Source: CAZWRV01 sp964636325 (GTDB lineage: Bacteria > Verrucomicrobiota > Lentisphaeria > Victivallales > GWF2-50-93). From it: DNA of 64,000 nucleotides. The stretch covers positions 14,502-78,501 of the forward strand of contig CAZWRV010000018.1 in assembly GCA_964636325.1 (NCBI GenBank), read 5' to 3'. Each line of letters opens with the position of its first letter. Position 1 is the first letter of the stretch. Shown here piece by piece: positions 44,328 to 53,385 of the stretch. Both the position numbers and the translations under genes were made by a program. Under the pieces are notes generated by a model that saw only the letters and a list, made by a program, of their open reading frames with translations, was not told the DNA's origin and searched no databases.

Positions 44328-46022
44328 CTATGGGACTTTATATTTCAGAGTTGTCTTCTGGCTTGTGGAGATCTTCATGTTCCCATTATAGACGTCGCCT
44401 AAGGTTATCCTCACATTGATGTCCGGACCTTTGATCCCGGAGCAGTCCGCCTTGCTGATGTTCAAGTTCAGTACGTAATGGTTTTCGTCCTGCTTGAGAA
44501 TGATCTTGACCAGGCCGGCGCCTGTGTCGACAGATGCTTTGTAGACCTCCTTGTCCGGATTTGGCTGCAGGAGGGTGATGCCGGTGTCGTATGTGAGGCT
44601 ATCAATCCTGATTGTGACAGCGGCGTTGCTGAACATGGATTTGACAGGTGTGAGGCCAGTAAGGGTGGCCTTGGGGACCCCGAACTTGTCCTTCTTTGCG
44701 GCCGGGTCAATGTTGGTGTTCGTCTTGAAGTTCCCCGACGACTTTTCGATGAAGAATTTCTCCGACAGGTTTTCGTCGGCCTTCCATTTCCAAGTGGTAT
44801 TCTCGTCGGTGTCGTATGTCCTGCCGTAGTTGACGCCGTCGACGCTCATGTAGACTAGGATTTCCGTCTTCATGCTGACGGGATCGAAGTTGAAGATCAG
44901 CGAATCGAACGCGTCTGCGGCAGTCGCCTTGAAACTCCATGACTTCTTCAAAGTGTCGAACCTGAGATCGATCTTAGTCCCGTCGGCTTTCGCGAACTTG
45001 CTCACATACTTCCCCTTTTCAGTGTCGATTGCGAAGTTCGTACAGTCGGTGGCATAGCCTCCGACGACGACTGTGACCACGCTGTCCGCGGAAAGCGCCG
45101 GAAATCCTTCTGGAATTACGCCCTTGTTAAGGACAATGGTGTCCTTGTTGACGGCCGAATTGGTGGTCTTGACGTTGACCAGCCCGATCTGAAGATCGAC
45201 GAACGCCGTCGGCACGAATACCGCAGTTGCCGAACCGTTGTCGATAATTGTAGCGGTGGTGGAGGCGCTTGTGGCATCCTTTACCGAGACGCCGCCATTG
45301 ACCGACCAGCAGTAGAACTCGTAGCCACTGGCGGAATTGGCGTTGATCGCGAAGCTGTCACCAGCCTCGTATGTGTATGTGCCTTCTCCCGGATTGGTGG
45401 TGCCGGCCCCTGCAGGGGAGACGGAAATTATGAACTGAACCTCCTTCGGCTCGACCGCGAAAACTGCGGTGACGGTGGCGTTCTTGCTGAGTGTGGCGGT
45501 GGTGCTCGCCGAATTCTCGTCGGCGATTACGACATTGGTTCCGCCGGTCCATTTGCTGAAGTCATATCCGGCGGACGGGGTGGCCGTTATCTGAACGGGC
45601 TGGTTGGCGTCGACCGTGTGAGTTCCCACCGCAGGATTGGTGCTGCCCCACGCCGGATCGTTTACGGCCATCGTGAGCTCGACCGTCGTTCCGGACGAAG
45701 CCGTGAAAATTGCCGTCACCGTCGCGTTCTTAGTCAGTATGACGCTCGTATCCGCGATATTTTCATCGGCGACCGTCGCATTGTTTCCGGCGTTCCACTT
45801 GGAGAACTGGTATCCGTTGTTCGGAACCGCGCTAATCTGGACGGCCTCGCCCGCCGTGACCTCATGCTGGCCCGGCGCGGGAAGCGTAGTGCCCCAGGAT
45901 GCGTCGTTGACGGCCATTGTCAAGGTAACAGAATTCTGCGCATGGACCGCCAAGGCCGCCAGGACTGAGAAAACATAAACAATCGTCGATAATGCATTCC
46001 TTGCTGTCGTCCGCGAAATCAT
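44328..46022 (-). CDS. Secreted protein with three divergent InlB/Flg_new-type repeats
   Basis: A 564-residue exported protein. Residues 1-30 (MISRTTARNALSTIVYVFSV...) are a signal peptide ending AVHAQ. Three beta repeats of about 80 residues follow, each with V-D/P-x-W-G-x-T-x-P, then G-x-x-V-x-I-x-A-x-P-x-x-G-Y-x-F-x-K-W and a closing TVTAIF/VF (ANDASWGTT, VNDPAWGST, SPAGAGTTN). The C-terminal 330 residues are beta-rich and Lys/Thr/Asp-rich, resembling in style the 2243-3163 product. ATG 46022 was preferred because AGGGAGG is six bases away; ATG 46028 abuts it. Cell-surface adhesion or binding is the likely role. Confidence 0.78.
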   Translation of the reverse strand: MISRTTARNALSTIVYVFSVLAALAVHAQNSVTLTMAVNDASWGTTLPAPGQHEVTAGEAVQISAVPNNGYQFSKWNAGNNATVADENIADTSVILTKNATVTAIFTASSGTTVELTMAVNDPAWGSTNPAVGTHTVDANQPVQITATPSAGYDFSKWTGGTNVVIADENSASTTATLSKNATVTAVFAVEPKEVQFIISVSPAGAGTTNPGEGTYTYEAGDSFAINANSASGYEFYCWSVNGGVSVKDATSASTTATIIDNGSATAVFVPTAFVDLQIGLVNVKTTNSAVNKDTIVLNKGVIPEGFPALSADSVVTVVVGGYATDCTNFAIDTEKGKYVSKFAKADGTKIDLRFDTLKKSWSFKATAADAFDSLIFNFDPVSMKTEILVYMSVDGVNYGRTYDTDENTTWKWKADENLSEKFFIEKSSGNFKTNTNIDPAAKKDKFGVPKATLTGLTPVKSMFSNAAVTIRIDSLTYDTGITLLQPNPDKEVYKASVDTGAGLVKIILKQDENHYVLNLNISKADCSGIKGPDINVRITLGDVYNGNMKISTSQKTTLKYKVP

Positions 46023-46101
46023 GGCCATCCTCCCTTTTTGTTTTTGGGCTCCCTCTGCATTTCAAACCTCGAAATAATAGGGATACCCCGACATATAAGC
46101 G

Positions 46102-46122
46102 GTAATGAAGCATAATCATTAC
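46102..46122. promoter_or_regulatory. Inverted repeat GTAATGA-N7-TCATTAC upstream of the 46022 gene
   Basis: A perfect 7+7 inverted repeat with 7-base spacer, 80 bases ahead of the start of the repeat-domain protein. Possible operator. The rest of 46023-46284 shows no clear feature. Confidence 0.35.
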
Positions 46123-46284
46123 GCAGTTGCAAGGAGTAATGTGAGGATGTCTTAACTTCCAGAAGTCCTCCGCGCCGAAAGTTTGGCCTGGCCGAGGAGT
46201 CCGGTGGGCATCGGCTTGTCCATGAGAAAGTTGCCCAATTTTCTAATGTTTTCAAATCAACTCAACAATTCAGACCGATGAAGC

Positions 46285-48435
46285 TCATCCGATTCGGTAT
46301 GCTGTGAACGGCCGGGTCTTGAGAGTCTTGCCGCGCAGATCGACGGGAGTTTCAACGCCCGCCTTGACGGCCGTGACCATGGCGCCTTTCGGGACAGGAT
46401 GCTGGAATGACGCATAGGCGAAGAGGGCCTGCTTTCCGTATCCGTCCTCCCACAGCACGCCATGGTCGTCGGGAAGCAGGATGCGCTTTTTCATGAGCGG
46501 CAGCAACGCCATGTATGTTCTTGCTTCATCGTCGGACACCATGTTCAAGGATCTGTTGGCGATGAAGCGGAACCTCCACTCGGGAACCTGATCTTTGCTG
46601 CGGGCCGGATTCGGCCGGAGGTCCAGCAGCGCCTCGTTGTAAGCCATGTATTCGTGCCCGATCCTTTTCCCGAAATCGTTCTGGCCGCAGACCCCCTGCT
46701 GGACATGTCCTTCGTAGTCCCGCATGGGATCCGCCAGGCCGTAGGCGTGAACACCGAAGGGGCTTGTCCCCTCGAATCCGAACCATTTGTATCCTATCTT
46801 CTGCAGTTCAGCCAGGATTTTCGGTGTTTCGGCCTGCATGGGGGCCATGCGGTCCTCGTAGTTGCAGGAGAGGCATGCCAGGTTCGGCCATGAGTCGAAC
46901 CACAGCCATTCAAGCCCTTCGTCGAACCAGCGCCGCAGATCGTTCAGGAACCAGTCCCTCGCACCTGAGCGCCAGTTTATCGCGCATATGCATTGATGCC
47001 CGTATCCGCCGCCGAAATGCTTTGTATGCGCGTGCTTCACAAGGTATTCCGGATGCTCCCGGAGTATCGGAGCGCGCGGAGTAAGATGGAACCCAATCCA
47101 ATGGCCCAGGCTGATTCCTAAACGGCGCGCCTCCGAGGCGAAATAGCGCCACGCCGTCCAGCCGCCGTAGAATTCGGCCGGGACATAGCGGTGCGAGCCG
47201 CAGACGCTGGAACAATATAGATCGCCGTGCCATCCGGTCTGGGCGTGGTATGCGAATGCAAGCGCGGTGAAATCGCTCTCGTGGACGGTGTGCGAATACA
47301 TGCGTTTAATGCCCTTCTCGTGCATGAGCGGGAGAGTCTTGTCGGCGGTCCAGCGGAGCAGATCGTGGCTTTCGACCTTTTCGCCGTCGAGCATGAAGTA
47401 GAATCTGCCGTTCTCCTCGCGCCACAGCCAGTCGTCCTGCGGGCCTTTGGCCAGTTCCTCGCGGTCTATATGGACCTTCCCCCTGTGCAGGGGCCTGTTT
47501 TCCAGGACGGGATCGGCCAAGGGGACGGAGGGTTTTATACCGTAGAATCCGCGGATGATGTCGCCCGTGTGCTCCATGGCCCTGGTCCACATGTTCACGA
47601 CTTCGTGCTTCCGGCGCGGCTTTCCGGACGGGCTTGCGCTGAAGAGTATCTGCTTTGCTGGAACATCTGCATGGCGCGTCAGCTCGAAGTCGTATTCGTC
47701 GATGACGAAGATCACGTCCTCCCCGGGATTTTTGTGGATCAGGCTTTTGACGCTGTGCATGTCCTTCCAGTATCCGAGGAGAACTCCTTCCTTGGCGGAT
47801 TGGAAATCGAATGGCTGCATGCTGGCCCAGCGCGGCGAGAACTGGTACGAATATCCCATCGGGCTGTGCCAAAGGTCGAGGCGTTTTAGGCAGGCGGTGG
47901 TGTAGTGGGTGCCAATTGCGGCGGTGTAGACCGGCTCCCCAACCTGCGACTGATGGTATATCGTATTTCCGACGGCATTCCCTCCGATTTCCCAGGTGCC
48001 GGCGACGAGGAAGCGATGAATCTCATTGGCCTTGCTCTTAAATTCAAATCCGAGCGAAAAGCCGACGTAGCGCTGGCCGTCCAGCTCCAATTCCCGGGGT
48101 GAAAGCTTCCAGTCAAGCGAATCCTCCTGGACGCCGCGTATCCTGGGGAACGCGATGTTGAAATCGTATTCGTCCATCAGATCGTTGCTCAGGACTTCCG
48201 GACGCCCCAACGCGGTGGTCCGCAGCGTTACGGCCCCGTCGCGGGTCACGGTCTTCTTAAGCACGAAGTCCTGGTAGTGGACGGCGTCCGGCGTTGAGAA
48301 GTCGGGCCGGAGAGGGACTTTAGCCGAGCGTATGGCGACGCCGCCGATGCGGACCTCGCCTATGCCCAGCAGGCGTTTCCCATCCAGCAGAAGCTGGACC
48401 CTCACGTCGCGTGAAACATCAATCCATGTCTGCAT
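46285..48435 (-). CDS. Glycosidase-like protein of clan-D type (alpha-galactosidase-like barrel)
   Basis: A 716-residue protein without signal peptide. The first 320 residues form a beta-supersandwich as in GH36-like enzymes. The barrel follows (GIKRMYSHTVHESD, GISLGHWIGFHLTPRAP, REHPEYLVKH), with EWLWFDSWPNL placing Asp514 where clan-D enzymes have the nucleophile, and WFGFEGTSPFG further on. The C-terminus is a small beta domain. Family assignment is by motif style only; GH31 and GH27 relatives cannot be excluded. It is the last gene of the leftward train, 19 bases after the previous gene, and lies before a 256-base gap. Confidence 0.68.
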   Translation of the reverse strand: MQTWIDVSRDVRVQLLLDGKRLLGIGEVRIGGVAIRSAKVPLRPDFSTPDAVHYQDFVLKKTVTRDGAVTLRTTALGRPEVLSNDLMDEYDFNIAFPRIRGVQEDSLDWKLSPRELELDGQRYVGFSLGFEFKSKANEIHRFLVAGTWEIGGNAVGNTIYHQSQVGEPVYTAAIGTHYTTACLKRLDLWHSPMGYSYQFSPRWASMQPFDFQSAKEGVLLGYWKDMHSVKSLIHKNPGEDVIFVIDEYDFELTRHADVPAKQILFSASPSGKPRRKHEVVNMWTRAMEHTGDIIRGFYGIKPSVPLADPVLENRPLHRGKVHIDREELAKGPQDDWLWREENGRFYFMLDGEKVESHDLLRWTADKTLPLMHEKGIKRMYSHTVHESDFTALAFAYHAQTGWHGDLYCSSVCGSHRYVPAEFYGGWTAWRYFASEARRLGISLGHWIGFHLTPRAPILREHPEYLVKHAHTKHFGGGYGHQCICAINWRSGARDWFLNDLRRWFDEGLEWLWFDSWPNLACLSCNYEDRMAPMQAETPKILAELQKIGYKWFGFEGTSPFGVHAYGLADPMRDYEGHVQQGVCGQNDFGKRIGHEYMAYNEALLDLRPNPARSKDQVPEWRFRFIANRSLNMVSDDEARTYMALLPLMKKRILLPDDHGVLWEDGYGKQALFAYASFQHPVPKGAMVTAVKAGVETPVDLRGKTLKTRPFTAYRIG

Positions 48436-48453
48436 AACTGTCCTTATATTTGA

Positions 48454-51400
48454 TTATTTCGAGGGGGCGTTCTCCCAGGTTGTGGCCGTTCCGTCCCAGC
48501 CCTTAAGATCCTCGTCGAAGGATCCGTTCACGGCAAGATTTTCTCCTGTGCCTTTGCCGTCCTTGCCGGCCTTCTGTATTAGGACGTTGTCGATCTCGCA
48601 TGTGCCGTTGGCGGCGGTCGAGCCGTCGGACAGTGTGAAGAAAAGCTCGCTTGACGTAAATCTCGGATCGCCTTCGACAACGCCCGAATATTCCTTCCAT
48701 TCCTTTGTCAGCTTGAAGTTGGCCTGGCTTGAACCGCCCCATGGACGGCTGACGACGAGATTCGGCGCGCCGTCGACGAGCCTCGCGTCAAACTTGACGA
48801 TGACGTGGTAGGGCTCCTTGGCGTTTTCGGACTTGAGCTCCTCCTTGAGCTTAGCGCACGCCCCTGCCTGATAATGCGCAACCTTGTCGAAGGAATTCAT
48901 GGAGATCCTCAACGCCTTGCCCCCGTTCTCGCGCGGCACCTGTGCGATGAAATCGGGCCGTTTCTTGATCACCGAGACCCGTTCCGGCGGGGGAGGCGGG
49001 AGTTGGTCTAGAACCACTTGATAGCCGCCGGGCGCGACCTCTATCTCCTTGTCCGGGAAATCGAATCCGGGCAAGTCCATGCACTTCCTCAGAGTGGTCT
49101 TGATCGGCTTGTCGGTCGGGTTGTTGACGGCCACGTGCCAACGCTCAGGTTTGTCGTTCAGCTGGGTGACTTCGATGATCATATCTTTTGCGTCGCACTG
49201 GACCGGGTGGCCGACGACGCTGTGGCTTTTAGGCACCCCTTTCGTGTAGACGGCGAGATGCACCATGTCGCGGTCGTCCGTCGCCAAATTCCTGTAGACG
49301 TTGTTTCCATTGCTGTAGAAGCCCGGCGAATATCCAGTGATCTGCAGCTGTCCGACGGTCCAGTTCGGGTTGAATCCTATGAAGCGCATGCAGAGCGGCA
49401 CGTCGAAGTTGAAGGCCGGCTCCGGCACTACGAATTCGGTTATTCCGTTTTCAGGTGCGAGGTCGACGAGCCCGAGATGCGAGACGAGCCTTCCGCGCTT
49501 GACATCGATCCCGCTGCCTGTCTTCCCGTCGAGGCCGAAATACGACTTGATCTTCTCGACTCTTGCCAGGTTTCTCGCGTCATGCTCGAAGGAGTCCCAG
49601 ACGTAGAAAAGCCTCCACGTGAACTTGTCTCCGGCCTTGGCCTTCTCCGGAAGGTCCGCCAGGAAGATGCGCATGTGGCCGGGCTCGTATTCCAGATTAC
49701 CGTCGCCGACGTTGAAGATGGCGGAGGGGTTGCCGTAGTCGACGCCGAACGTCGCCACGTATCCTCCGCGCCCCAGAGGCAGGCGGGTGATGGTTCTGTC
49801 GGACTGGCCGAGCTCCTTGCGTATCTCTATGCCGGGGCCTATAATTGAGCCTCTGGTTCCGCAGACGGGGTTTGAGTTGCTGTCGCCACGGATCGCCCAC
49901 ATCGGGATGCGATCCTTTTCGTCGAAGTTGACGAGCGACAGCGCGCCGGCCAGGATTTCGCGCGGTTCCATATCCTTTTTTAAAGTCATCTCCCCTTCGA
50001 AGAGGGCGGTTCCGCCGCCGCTGCGTTCGCTCCACATCGCATGCCAGTCCATGAGGGGGCCGACGACGCGCGGCAGATACATCGTGCGCCTAATCTTGAA
50101 CGACATCTGTTCGGCGGGCTTGATGGGGCCAAGCGTGTGGTATGCGTTCCCGATAGCTCCGGGATCATATACGTTCCACGCCTCGCCTGCGATGTTTCTC
50201 ACCGAATCGTCGACGCACGTTGCATAGGTGTATCCTTCCATCGGACGCGGGAAGCCTCCGGGCATGCTTTCGCTTTTCCCGTCCTTCTCCGTCAGTCCGG
50301 GATGCGTCCTGAAATTGATTCCTGAGAAGGGCGTGAGCGCGCCGCCACCGTCCCAGGTTTTACCGATGGAATACCAGACGAGAACACCGCTCTGCCACAC
50401 CGAGCACAGCTGGAACGGACCGTGCCAGAGCTCGCCGTTCTGCCTATCGCTGCACCAGCTCATGGCATTTGTGTCGGACCAGGTCTCGAAGGACGTGCTG
50501 ACGGCGCGTCCTCCGTCCACGTCAACGGCCTCGAGAACCATGCCGCGCTGCCTGTCGAAGCTCCATTGGAAGACCTGTTTGAACTCCTTCGCCCCGTCCA
50601 GCAGGAAGCGGCGGAAAAGCTTCCCGTCGGAATAAATACGTATTTCCCTGAGCCCTGCATCGCTGCTGACCTGCGCGAGATGGGGGATCAGGTAGCGCGA
50701 CGGGACAAAGGGTTCGCCTGCGAACGTCGTGACTCTATGGTTGCCGGACCATGCATGTATTTTAGGGCCGTTAGAAGGGTATGCGTTGTCCCGTCCGTAT
50801 TGGTGCCCGTAGACCATCTTGTCCATGATTTTCCCGATATCTTCCGCCGCGACATAGGTCAGATAATGCCTGCCGTCGAGTTCCGCCTGAATCTTGTCCG
50901 GGGAACCTATTATGTTCACGGAGCACATGCGGGGCGGATTTCCCTGGGGTGTGAGCTTGAGGTATTCGTCGGTTACGTCCTCGACGAATTTTCCGTCGAG
51001 ATAGGTGACTGCGCCGAGCATTCCGTAGAGCCTGAGGTTTCTGACGGGCACCGAGCCGGAGTCGCTGTTCTTGAAGTTGAAGTATCCGATGTTGCGTTTT
51101 CCGCTGGCGTTTGCCCAGAGCAGATTTTTCGCGGCCTCGTCGTTGTAGGTGAGAAGCCCCTTGTCGTCAAAGCACTGCAGCCGCAGTTCCTTGCCATCCT
51201 TTCCTCCGAGCTGGTTCCCTTTCGGGTATGCCAGGTCGTATCCGATGAAGAAAATGTGGTTACCGAGATTAGTCCGCATCGTATAGCCGGGGATAAGGGC
51301 GATATCCTTTCCGGAGAACTTCAAGCAGTCCTTGTCGAGCTGGCGCAGCTCATCCTCGGTCAATTCTGTGAATTCTTCGAGGAAAACGATGAAGTCGAGG

Positions 51401-52593
51401 CCCGCCTTTTTCGCCGCGGCGGCATATTCTTCGACAGTCCCCTTGCCTTTTGAGAGCGCGCTTTGCGCCCCGACCAATCCCTTGAACACCTGTCCTCCCG
51501 GCACCGGATTCTGATACGAGTCGAAAAGCGGGAAATATTCGGCGGGAGCCTTGTGGAAGTGGGGATGTTTCAGCACCAAGGGGTCCTGCTGATAGCCGCC
51601 GAGCGTGCCCTTTTCAAGGCTTGGCTGGGAAAGCCAGCGCATCGTGTTTTCGATGAGTATGTTGAAATCGCCGGGCCGCTTCGCCATGCCCTTGCCAAGC
51701 ATCACGCGGTCATGAGCCCAGGTAGTCCCGCTGGCGAGGTGGAAGACCTCGTTAAGGACTCCCAGCCCGATGCGGCCTCCGCCGAAATCGCGGACAGCGA
51801 AGAGGATCGGCGACTGTATCTTCCCCTCCCGGACGTATGGGGTGAACTTCTCGTTCTCCCTCAGCGCGAAACCGGGCTTCAGCGCCTCTGAGTAGCTGCT
51901 GTCCGAGCCCCGCAGGACGACAGTCCAGTCCTTGTCAACCTCGATGGCCTGGCCGTAGGTGTGGAAATTGCTGTTTCCGCTGCGGTGGAGGGACGGATAC
52001 CAAATCCCTTTGACGCCTTCGCTCACCGGACTTGGCAGTATCTTGTCCGTGAAGATGAAGGGCGCATTGCTGTGAGGGTGGTTTGTCTCCGTGACAGGGT
52101 CGTTCAGTCCCTCCAATGGGAGCTTCGCCCCCCATTTCCCCAGGAACATGTTGTTGGTCTCGTAGCTGGGCGATGTGTTGGTGTCCGCGGTGTCGAGCAG
52201 CACCAGCACTCCTCCGCCGGCTGCGAGGAAACGGTCGAGAAGGGCGCCGAACTCGTCCCGGAACGGCGGGAAGCGCCAGGGGTCGTGCATCCCGTGCTGA
52301 TGCGCCTTGTCCTGCGGCGGATTAGGGAACGCTGTTAGGACGAGGCAGTTGAACTTCTTCAGCCTGTCCCAGTCGAGGGGCTTGTCCTTGTCCAGCCCGA
52401 AGTCAATGTCGAAGCCCTTGCCGTGAAGTTCGTTCAAATACGTATAGTCCAGCTTCTCGGACGGGAGTATCAGTATGGAAGGGCGCTTGCCTTCAATGCC
52501 CTGCGAGGCCTTTTCATCTCCGGCACATATGTTCATCCATGACAGCCCGATTACCAGCGACACAGCAAGGCATGATTTCATTTTCCTGCGCAT
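48454..52593 (-). CDS. Giant secreted protein with amidotransferase-like and PHP-like domains
   Basis: A 1379-residue exported protein. The N-terminus MRRKMKSCLAVSLVIGLSWM is a signal peptide cut near CAGDE. Residues about 35-320 resemble a class-I amidotransferase/ThuA-like fold (SILILPSEKLDYTYLNELHG, FLAAGGGVLVLLDTAD). Residues about 370-640 look like a PHP metal-dependent phosphoesterase-like domain (GLDFIVFLEEFTELTEDELR, ALIPGYTMRTNLGNHIFFIG). Large beta domains follow. The last 150 residues are carbohydrate-binding-like, ending NLAVNGSFDEDLKGWDG. AAGGGG precedes ATG 52593. A PHP domain in a giant exported protein is unusual. Function unknown. Confidence 0.7.
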   Translation of the reverse strand: MRRKMKSCLAVSLVIGLSWMNICAGDEKASQGIEGKRPSILILPSEKLDYTYLNELHGKGFDIDFGLDKDKPLDWDRLKKFNCLVLTAFPNPPQDKAHQHGMHDPWRFPPFRDEFGALLDRFLAAGGGVLVLLDTADTNTSPSYETNNMFLGKWGAKLPLEGLNDPVTETNHPHSNAPFIFTDKILPSPVSEGVKGIWYPSLHRSGNSNFHTYGQAIEVDKDWTVVLRGSDSSYSEALKPGFALRENEKFTPYVREGKIQSPILFAVRDFGGGRIGLGVLNEVFHLASGTTWAHDRVMLGKGMAKRPGDFNILIENTMRWLSQPSLEKGTLGGYQQDPLVLKHPHFHKAPAEYFPLFDSYQNPVPGGQVFKGLVGAQSALSKGKGTVEEYAAAAKKAGLDFIVFLEEFTELTEDELRQLDKDCLKFSGKDIALIPGYTMRTNLGNHIFFIGYDLAYPKGNQLGGKDGKELRLQCFDDKGLLTYNDEAAKNLLWANASGKRNIGYFNFKNSDSGSVPVRNLRLYGMLGAVTYLDGKFVEDVTDEYLKLTPQGNPPRMCSVNIIGSPDKIQAELDGRHYLTYVAAEDIGKIMDKMVYGHQYGRDNAYPSNGPKIHAWSGNHRVTTFAGEPFVPSRYLIPHLAQVSSDAGLREIRIYSDGKLFRRFLLDGAKEFKQVFQWSFDRQRGMVLEAVDVDGGRAVSTSFETWSDTNAMSWCSDRQNGELWHGPFQLCSVWQSGVLVWYSIGKTWDGGGALTPFSGINFRTHPGLTEKDGKSESMPGGFPRPMEGYTYATCVDDSVRNIAGEAWNVYDPGAIGNAYHTLGPIKPAEQMSFKIRRTMYLPRVVGPLMDWHAMWSERSGGGTALFEGEMTLKKDMEPREILAGALSLVNFDEKDRIPMWAIRGDSNSNPVCGTRGSIIGPGIEIRKELGQSDRTITRLPLGRGGYVATFGVDYGNPSAIFNVGDGNLEYEPGHMRIFLADLPEKAKAGDKFTWRLFYVWDSFEHDARNLARVEKIKSYFGLDGKTGSGIDVKRGRLVSHLGLVDLAPENGITEFVVPEPAFNFDVPLCMRFIGFNPNWTVGQLQITGYSPGFYSNGNNVYRNLATDDRDMVHLAVYTKGVPKSHSVVGHPVQCDAKDMIIEVTQLNDKPERWHVAVNNPTDKPIKTTLRKCMDLPGFDFPDKEIEVAPGGYQVVLDQLPPPPPERVSVIKKRPDFIAQVPRENGGKALRISMNSFDKVAHYQAGACAKLKEELKSENAKEPYHVIVKFDARLVDGAPNLVVSRPWGGSSQANFKLTKEWKEYSGVVEGDPRFTSSELFFTLSDGSTAANGTCEIDNVLIQKAGKDGKGTGENLAVNGSFDEDLKGWDGTATTWENAPSK

Positions 52594-52646
52594 GATTGTC
52601 CCCTTTCAATTATGTTTATTATTTGTGAAGCGATTCGGCAACAGCT

Positions 52647-53372
52647 TCAGTCCCAGCCCTGGTCTGTCCCTTTAAGCCCCGAAAGATTCCCCCAGAAATG
52701 GCTGTCATCAATTTCGGAACGCGGTGGAGGGGGATACTTGACATTGTCCGTATGTCCGTCCATGAAAACGGCATTTGCGCTTCTGTTATGCCTCGCAAAG
52801 GTGTATTTTTGAGGCGCAAACTCATTTAAAAAATAGCCCAAATCACCTCTGCCATCCATCAATATGAAGTATGAGCTGGGATGCGGAATCTGGTTCAGCC
52901 TATAACCTAGTACGCCATAGTTTTTATGGTTGACGCTTCGTGCTCCGCCTTCCGGAAGGTAGCTTCCATACCAGTTGTAAGTGATGTCAAGAGGCTCCGC
53001 TTCCTTTTCAGTGTTCAGACAATAATACACGCCTTTCCCCCAGGCAGGCATATATCCCCATTTCCTTGATTCGAAGACGACATAGCCGTTCATATTCAAG
53101 ACCCTGCTCCATTCACCGCCGGCCGCATCCCAATAATACATTGTGTATTCATTGTAATCGGCCATGTAGTTGGCAAAGGAGAAACCGAGCTGCCTCTGAT
53201 TGCCCTTGCAGATTGTCGACTTCGCCGAATCCCTCGCCCCCTTAAGCGCCGGCAGCAGCATGGCCGCCAGAATCGAGATAATCGCTATGACGACCAGAAG
53301 CTCGATCAGCGTAAAAATTTTCCGTCGCGGAAAATTTTCACCTATACCGGTTCGAAAGAATTTGATCTTCAT
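52647..53372 (-). CDS. Pseudopilin-like protein with type IV prepilin N-terminus (DUF1559-like)
   Basis: A 241-residue protein. Leader MKIKFFRTGIGENFPRRKI, then FTLIELLVVIAIISILAA with Glu at +5; Ile precedes the Phe instead of Gly. The soluble part starts NQRQLGFSFANYMADYNEY and ends with the family's NAVFMDGHTDNVKYP motif. The leader codons for ENFPRRKIF form a palindrome at 53311-53341. GGGCGGGAA precedes ATG 53372, which is 13 bases after the stop of the preceding gene, so it is co-transcribed within the leftward train. Confidence 0.85.
   Translation of the reverse strand: MKIKFFRTGIGENFPRRKIFTLIELLVVIAIISILAAMLLPALKGARDSAKSTICKGNQRQLGFSFANYMADYNEYTMYYWDAAGGEWSRVLNMNGYVVFESRKWGYMPAWGKGVYYCLNTEKEAEPLDITYNWYGSYLPEGGARSVNHKNYGVLGYRLNQIPHPSSYFILMDGRGDLGYFLNEFAPQKYTFARHNRSANAVFMDGHTDNVKYPPPPRSEIDDSHFWGNLSGLKGTDQGWD
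53311..53341. other. Palindrome inside a pseudopilin leader sequence
   Basis: AAAATTTTCCG (53314-53324) and CGGAAAATTTT (53328-53338) form an 11-bp perfect stem with a 3-base loop inside the codons of the leader ENFPRRKIF. The outer bases pair with one mismatch. The homologous site at 61621-61651 is a perfect 14-bp stem. Confidence 0.6.
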
Positions 53373-53385
53373 TATTCCCGCCCTC

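Noticed and set aside
46019..46255. Leftward frame of 78 codons upstream of the repeat-domain secreted protein
   Set aside because: No recognisable family, ends overlapping the real gene start, and the region contains only an inverted repeat.
49018..51453. Long rightward frames (276 and 343 codons) opposite the PHP-containing giant protein
   Set aside because: Composition mirrors the antisense of the real gene; no ribosome binding site, no recognised motif, and the minus-strand protein has a signal peptide and domain order.
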